DNA of 64,000 nt from Planococcus antarcticus DSM 14505. Lineage in GTDB: Bacteria > Bacillota > Bacilli > Bacillales_A > Planococcaceae. This document shows, in pieces, positions 60,990 to 64,000 of this stretch. The stretch's first letter is position 1. Every line of letters begins with the position of its first letter. The translations under genes and the position numbers were made by a program. The notes below the pieces were generated by a model. The model did not search any database and was not told where the DNA came from. It saw nothing but the letters and a program-made list of their open reading frames with translations. The stretch spans positions 3,290,501-3,354,500 of the forward strand of contig NZ_CP016534.2 of assembly GCF_001687565.2 (NCBI RefSeq). The letters run 5' to 3'.

Positions 60990-61102
60990 TCCTTATCAAG
61001 AGAGGCAAAGGGTATGGCCCGACAACGCCCGGCGACCGCCAGTTCACTAGCTGGAATGGTCCCAAATCCAACAGAACCGAGTTGTTCTGAGAGATGAGCA
61101 AG
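60990..61102 (+). ncRNA. SAM-I riboswitch (S box)
   Basis: The aptamer shows CTTATCAAGAGAGG, GGGTATGGCCC, the CCCGGCGACCGCC core, AGCTGGAATGGTCCCAAATCC and GTTCTGAGAGATGAG in order. The closing helix is CTTATC with GATGAG. It precedes a terminator and the decayed sulfite-oxidase-like gene. Confidence 0.9.
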
Positions 61103-61124
61103 AGAATTTTACCAGCAGACAACC

Positions 61125-61157
61125 ACTCTTCTCCTTTTTAGCGGAAGAGTTTTATTT
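61125..61157 (+). terminator. SAM-riboswitch terminator
   Basis: ACTCTTC pairs with GAAGAGT across the loop, followed by TTTATTTAG. It lies 20 bases before the pseudogene start. Confidence 0.8.
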
Positions 61158-61175
61158 AGTTAAAGGAGTGATCGC

Positions 61176-61842
61176 ATGAAGTTGAGCAAAGCCGAAAGGA
61201 TCAAACGAACACGAGTGCCTGTAGTGGATCCCTCATTGGCCGAACGCCTGCCTCCGGGACAAGTCTTGACGGAGCGCCTTCCAGTCCTGCATGAAGGCGA
61301 AGTACCGGAATACGATATGGCCACTTGGACTTTGAAAATTTTTGGACAAGTCGACAAGGAAATCACGCTGCATTGTGATGATCTGTTGAAATTGCCGCAA
61401 ACGACTGTGACCCGCGACATCCATTGTGTGACGCGCTGGTCCCGATTTGACAATACGTTTACAGGCGTCCGCTTTGTCGACTTGTTAAAAGACCTGGGCG
61501 TAATGCCTAAAAGCAGCTATGTCATGCTTCACGACGACTATGATTACACTACTAATGTTGCCCTCTCCGACCTCGACCGGGAAGACGTACTAGCTTGCCC
61601 ATTCACTTGATAGTGAGCCACTCACCGCCAAACACGTCTATCCACTGCGCTTCATGGTCCCCCACCTGTATTTCTGAAAAAGTGTCAAGTGGGTCCGCGG
61701 CATCGAATTCATCGGTGAAAACCAGCCCGGTTTCTGAGAACAAAACGGCTTTCATATGAATGCTGATCCGTTTCAGGAAGAGCGCTTCTCGGGTGAAGAC
61801 CTCGAAATTCCAGAGGATGAATGGGAGAAAAAAGATTTTTGA
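61176..61842 (+). pseudogene. Decayed sulfite-oxidase-like molybdopterin oxidoreductase (YuiH-type)
   Basis: The first 138 codons read well (VTRDIHCVTRWSRFDNTFTGVRF has the cofactor Cys). About base 61587-61600 one extra base shifts the frame, after which DSEPLTAKH, PLRFMVPHLYF, KWVRGIEFIGEN and QEERFSGEDLEIPEDEWEKKDF are read. Two TGA codons lie at positions where the family has Trp (after LYF and after QPGF); three other Trp codons in the second part are still TGG. The total length fits the normal family size of about 200 residues. The gene is broken by a frameshift and two nonsense codons, though its riboswitch looks intact. Confidence 0.85.
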
Positions 61843-61853
61843 TTGACTCTTTT

Positions 61854-61884
61854 AAAACACCTCCCGAGTTGGAAGGTGTTTTTG
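61854..61884 (+). terminator. Terminator after the pseudogene
   Basis: AAACACCT pairs with AAGGTGTTT, followed by TTG/T residues. It lies 12 bases after the old stop codon. Confidence 0.7.
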
Positions 61885-61983
61885 AATTGCACAGAAGAAA
61901 AGACTAATTTCTCTCTTTTTTAAAATCTAGGTTAGAATAGAGGTTAAGAAAACTATAATCACTTTTCTTTAGGAGGAATTGGA

Positions 61984-62922
61984 ATGAGATTTGGCATTAT
62001 CGGAACAAATTGGATTACTGATCGGTTTATAAAAGCGGCCAAAGAACATCCTGAATTCACGATTGGCGCAGTTTATTCCCGTACGATGGAGAACGCTAGC
62101 GCATTTGCGACTAAGTACGAAGTCCAAAATGTCTATACCGATATGAAAGCTATGTTCAAAAGCGGCCATATCGATGCGGTTTATATCGCATCTCCCAATG
62201 CCTTCCATGCCCAGCAAAGCATACTGGCCATGGAACATGGCATTCATGTTCTGTGCGAAAAGCCTGCCGTTACGTCCGTTGAGGAAATGGACCAGGTCAT
62301 TGGAGCTTCGCAGACTCATAAAGCAACTTATATGGAAGCAATGAAATCGACGGTTGTTCCGTCTTTCTTGAATTTGAAAAAGAATATGGATAAAATCGGG
62401 CCGATCCGCCGTTTTGTCTTTCATTATAATCAATATTCTTCACGCTATGATAATTATAAGAATGGTGTCATTGAAAATGCCTTTAAACCTGAGCTCGGCA
62501 ATGGTGCTAAAATGGATTTAGGCGTTTACTGCATTGCACCCATCATCCATTTGGCAGGCACCCCCGAATCAGCCATGAAGAATAACTTTTTATTGTCGAC
62601 AGGTGCCGATGGACAAGGCAGCATGATTTTGAATTATGCCGGAATAGAAGCAGTCATTATGTACTCGAAGATTTCGGATTCGTTTATGCCAAGTGAAATT
62701 CAAGGTGAGAACGGGATTATTGAAATCGACCGCATCAGCGACCCTAAACTTATCACGATTAAATACAGAGGTGGCGAGACAGAAGATTTGTCTGTCGTAC
62801 ACGAATTCGATTCGATGTATTACGAGCTAGCCGAATTTATCGACTGCGTGAAAAATGGACAGCTCGAATCAGCAATCAATACACACGCCATTTCACGTGA
62901 AGTGACAAAGTTGCTGACGTGA
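61984..62922 (+). CDS. Gfo/Idh/MocA-family NAD(P)-dependent oxidoreductase
   Basis: A 312-residue sugar or inositol-type dehydrogenase. The N-terminal Rossmann part is GIIGTNWITDRFI; the CEKPAVTSVEEM segment with the catalytic Lys is near residue 95. The second domain has GAKMDLGVYCIAPIIHLAG near 178, with Asp/His of the active site. The substrate is not known. ATG 61984 follows AGGAGGAATTGG. It is on its own, and a repeat element separates it from the HAD gene. Confidence 0.88.
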   Translation: MRFGIIGTNWITDRFIKAAKEHPEFTIGAVYSRTMENASAFATKYEVQNVYTDMKAMFKSGHIDAVYIASPNAFHAQQSILAMEHGIHVLCEKPAVTSVEEMDQVIGASQTHKATYMEAMKSTVVPSFLNLKKNMDKIGPIRRFVFHYNQYSSRYDNYKNGVIENAFKPELGNGAKMDLGVYCIAPIIHLAGTPESAMKNNFLLSTGADGQGSMILNYAGIEAVIMYSKISDSFMPSEIQGENGIIEIDRISDPKLITIKYRGGETEDLSVVHEFDSMYYELAEFIDCVKNGQLESAINTHAISREVTKLLT

Positions 62923-62962
62923 ATGAGTGAAAATGAGCCCTATTCTGTAATTGATATTCTGC

Positions 62963-63075
62963 AAAACAACTGCGCTTTCGGGCCCGCACGACGCGGGTCA
63001 TGCAGCTGGCGTGACAGGGCGTCGCTCTTCCAGCTACCAGGGTCTCGCTATCCCGCGGGAGTCTCCGTTATTTTG
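62963..63075. repeat. Third repeat family, second copy
   Basis: The element GCAAAACAAC...GTTATTTTGC (imperfect ends) has the same word order as 47467-47577: GCGCTTTCGGGCCCGC, a CGACGCGGGTC part and a terminal GGGAGTCTCCG. The middle differs, with the GCTGGC/GCCAGCT pair. It lies in the 300-base gap between two genes that are otherwise unremarkable. Confidence 0.65.
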
Positions 63076-63222
63076 CTTTATATCATTGAATCACTATAGA
63101 ATTGTGAATACTGTATTTCAGGTATTTTTTAACGACAATGTGTTCACGGGCTTTGCGACAAGACTACGTAGGATTAATTTCACAGTTAAGCTTATTCATT
63201 TAAGCAGCAAAGGACGTGCCTT

Positions 63223-63897
63223 ATGATAAACGGAATTATATTTGATTTTGACGGATTGATTTTTGATACAGAAACGCACCAATATCACATTCTCCAAGAA
63301 ATGTTCGGTCAGTATGACAGCGAGCTGCCACTCGCGCTGTGGCAAAATGAAGTCGGTACAGATGGTGGTTTTTCACCATTTCATTATATGGAGCAGCAAA
63401 TTGGCAAGCCGGTTGAACATGAGTTGCTCAATAAACAATATAAAGAAAAGTTTCTTTCGGTTTTGTCGCAGGAAAAACCACGCGATGGCGTAGTTGAGTA
63501 TTTGCAGATGGCACAGGAGCTGGATTTGAAAGTTGGCTTGGCATCGAGTTCTAGTTATCGCTGGGTTTCAGGTCATTTGAAAAATCTAGAACTGTTTGAT
63601 CATTTCCATTGCATCCGAACTTCAGACCATGTCGAAAAAGTGAAGCCCGATCCCGCATTGTATCTTCAAGCGGCTAAGTGTTTGGATTTGTCTCCTGAAG
63701 CATGTCTTGTTTTTGAAGATTCTGCTCATGGCGCAACGGCGGCTAAGCGAGCCGGTATGAGTTGTGTGGTTGTGCCGAACAAGATAACGAGTACAATGGA
63801 GTTCGGGAATGTTGAGCACCGGTTAGATTCGATGGCGGATGTGCCTTTGAAGGATCTTCTGGATTTTGTATCTGCTTTAAAAGTAAATCAGCAATAA
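63223..63897 (+). CDS. HAD-family hydrolase (beta-phosphoglucomutase/YhcW-like)
   Basis: A 224-residue haloacid-dehalogenase phosphatase. Motif I FDFDGLIFDTE (Asp9 and Asp11), motif II LASSSS near residue 107, motif III EKVKPDP (Lys near 143) and motif IV CLVFEDSAHGATAAKRAG near 165 are all present, with a C1-type cap. The substrate cannot be decided. ATG 63223 has AAAGGACG upstream. A terminator follows. Confidence 0.87.
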   Translation: MINGIIFDFDGLIFDTETHQYHILQEMFGQYDSELPLALWQNEVGTDGGFSPFHYMEQQIGKPVEHELLNKQYKEKFLSVLSQEKPRDGVVEYLQMAQELDLKVGLASSSSYRWVSGHLKNLELFDHFHCIRTSDHVEKVKPDPALYLQAAKCLDLSPEACLVFEDSAHGATAAKRAGMSCVVVPNKITSTMEFGNVEHRLDSMADVPLKDLLDFVSALKVNQQ

Positions 63898-63901
63898 CCG
63901 A

Positions 63902-63939
63902 AAAAGATGATTCTGGTTAAATGCCAGGACCATCTTTTT
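63902..63939 (+). terminator. Terminator of the HAD gene
   Basis: An imperfect stem AAAGATGATTCTGG / CCAGGACCATCTTT followed by TTTTGG. It ends close to the start of the next convergent gene. Confidence 0.7.
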
Positions 63940-63942
63940 TGG

Positions 63943-64000
63943 TTATTTTTTCACCGTATACTTCCTAATTTCTGGCAGAATTTCTGTACCGATTAAGTCG
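63943..64000 (-). CDS. C-terminal end of a possible luciferase-like monooxygenase (partial)
   Basis: The minus strand gives a short frame ending in LIGTEILPEIRKYTVKK and then TAA at 63943. This resembles the end of LLM-class flavin monooxygenases. Only 19 codons are in the window, so the name is tentative. Confidence 0.4.
   Translation of the reverse strand, partial: DLIGTEILPEIRKYTVKK

Noticed and set aside
61600..61730. Selenocysteine or TGA recoding in the sulfite-oxidase-like gene
   Set aside because: The two TGA codons are at Trp sites, not Cys/Sec sites, and a separate frameshift is present; simple decay is more likely.

Overview
The window looks like a chromosomal segment of a low-to-mid GC Gram-positive bacterium, most likely a Planococcaceae member (Planococcus/Planomicrobium/Sporosarcina type). 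The evidence is strong AGGAGG ribosome-binding sites, frequent TTG/GTG starts, SigB-type promoters, a seven-gene Mrp antiporter, T-rich intrinsic terminators, and riboswitches and proteins that read most like Bacillales families. No rRNA, tRNA, prophage, transposase or CRISPR array was seen. It is a normal metabolic chromosome region, unusual mainly for its intergenic repeats.

Layout. 1-6.5 kb: 5' part of recQ (cut by the window edge), an SDR oxidoreductase, a SinR-like regulator, a POT peptide transporter, a Qnr-like pentapeptide protein and a KdpD-type Usp protein. 6.7-12.5 kb: the mrpABCDEFG Na+/H+ antiporter operon. 12.7-14.8 kb: two DUF1538 membrane proteins overlapping a tandem-domain P-II-like gene, the best candidate for an undescribed system. 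14.9-19 kb: a catalase remnant, a CDP-glycerol glycerophosphotransferase-like gene, a parS-like palindrome, exoA and a UMF1-family MFS gene. 19-20.2 kb: eight identical 121-bp tandem repeats bracketed by a related 122-bp unit. 20.3-25.1 kb: a UPF0180-YtxH stress protein and a thiamin salvage operon tenA-thiM-thiD-thiE-thiW under a TPP riboswitch. 25.4-32.7 kb: a lipoprotein, rlmN, a VOC protein and two acetyl-CoA hydrolase/CoA-transferase paralogs flanking a LytTR regulator. 33-42 kb: two drug-type MFS transporters, a CarH-like B12 photoreceptor regulator, an NCS2 purine permease, a NERD protein between arrays with a 20-bp period, and a NupC nucleoside transporter. 42.6-49.3 kb: a SwrC-like RND pump, a TraB-family protein, a YpfJ-type zinc peptidase and a methyltransferase. 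49.4-53.5 kb: a lysine riboswitch with dapA, an RsbR-like STAS protein, a diguanylate cyclase remnant and a zinc-starvation cluster (COG0523 GTPase, zinc-free L33 and S14) with two Zur boxes. 53.6-56.2 kb: paired YflT/DUF2382 stress genes with SigB promoters and a Yip1 protein. 56.4-61.8 kb: molybdenum genes (moaC; modABC-moeB-moaB) and a decayed sulfite-oxidase-like gene behind a SAM riboswitch. 62-64 kb: a Gfo/Idh/MocA oxidoreductase, a HAD hydrolase and the end of a possible luciferase-like monooxygenase.

Themes. Ion, metal and stress homeostasis dominates (Mrp, Usp, Zur cluster, SigB genes, RND/MFS pumps), with salvage and uptake functions (thiamin, purines, nucleosides, peptides, molybdate). 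Several genes are decaying (catalase, GGDEF, sulfite oxidase-like). At least three unrelated intergenic repeat families are present. One of them repeatedly starts within a few bases of a stop codon, in the sense orientation of the upstream gene.
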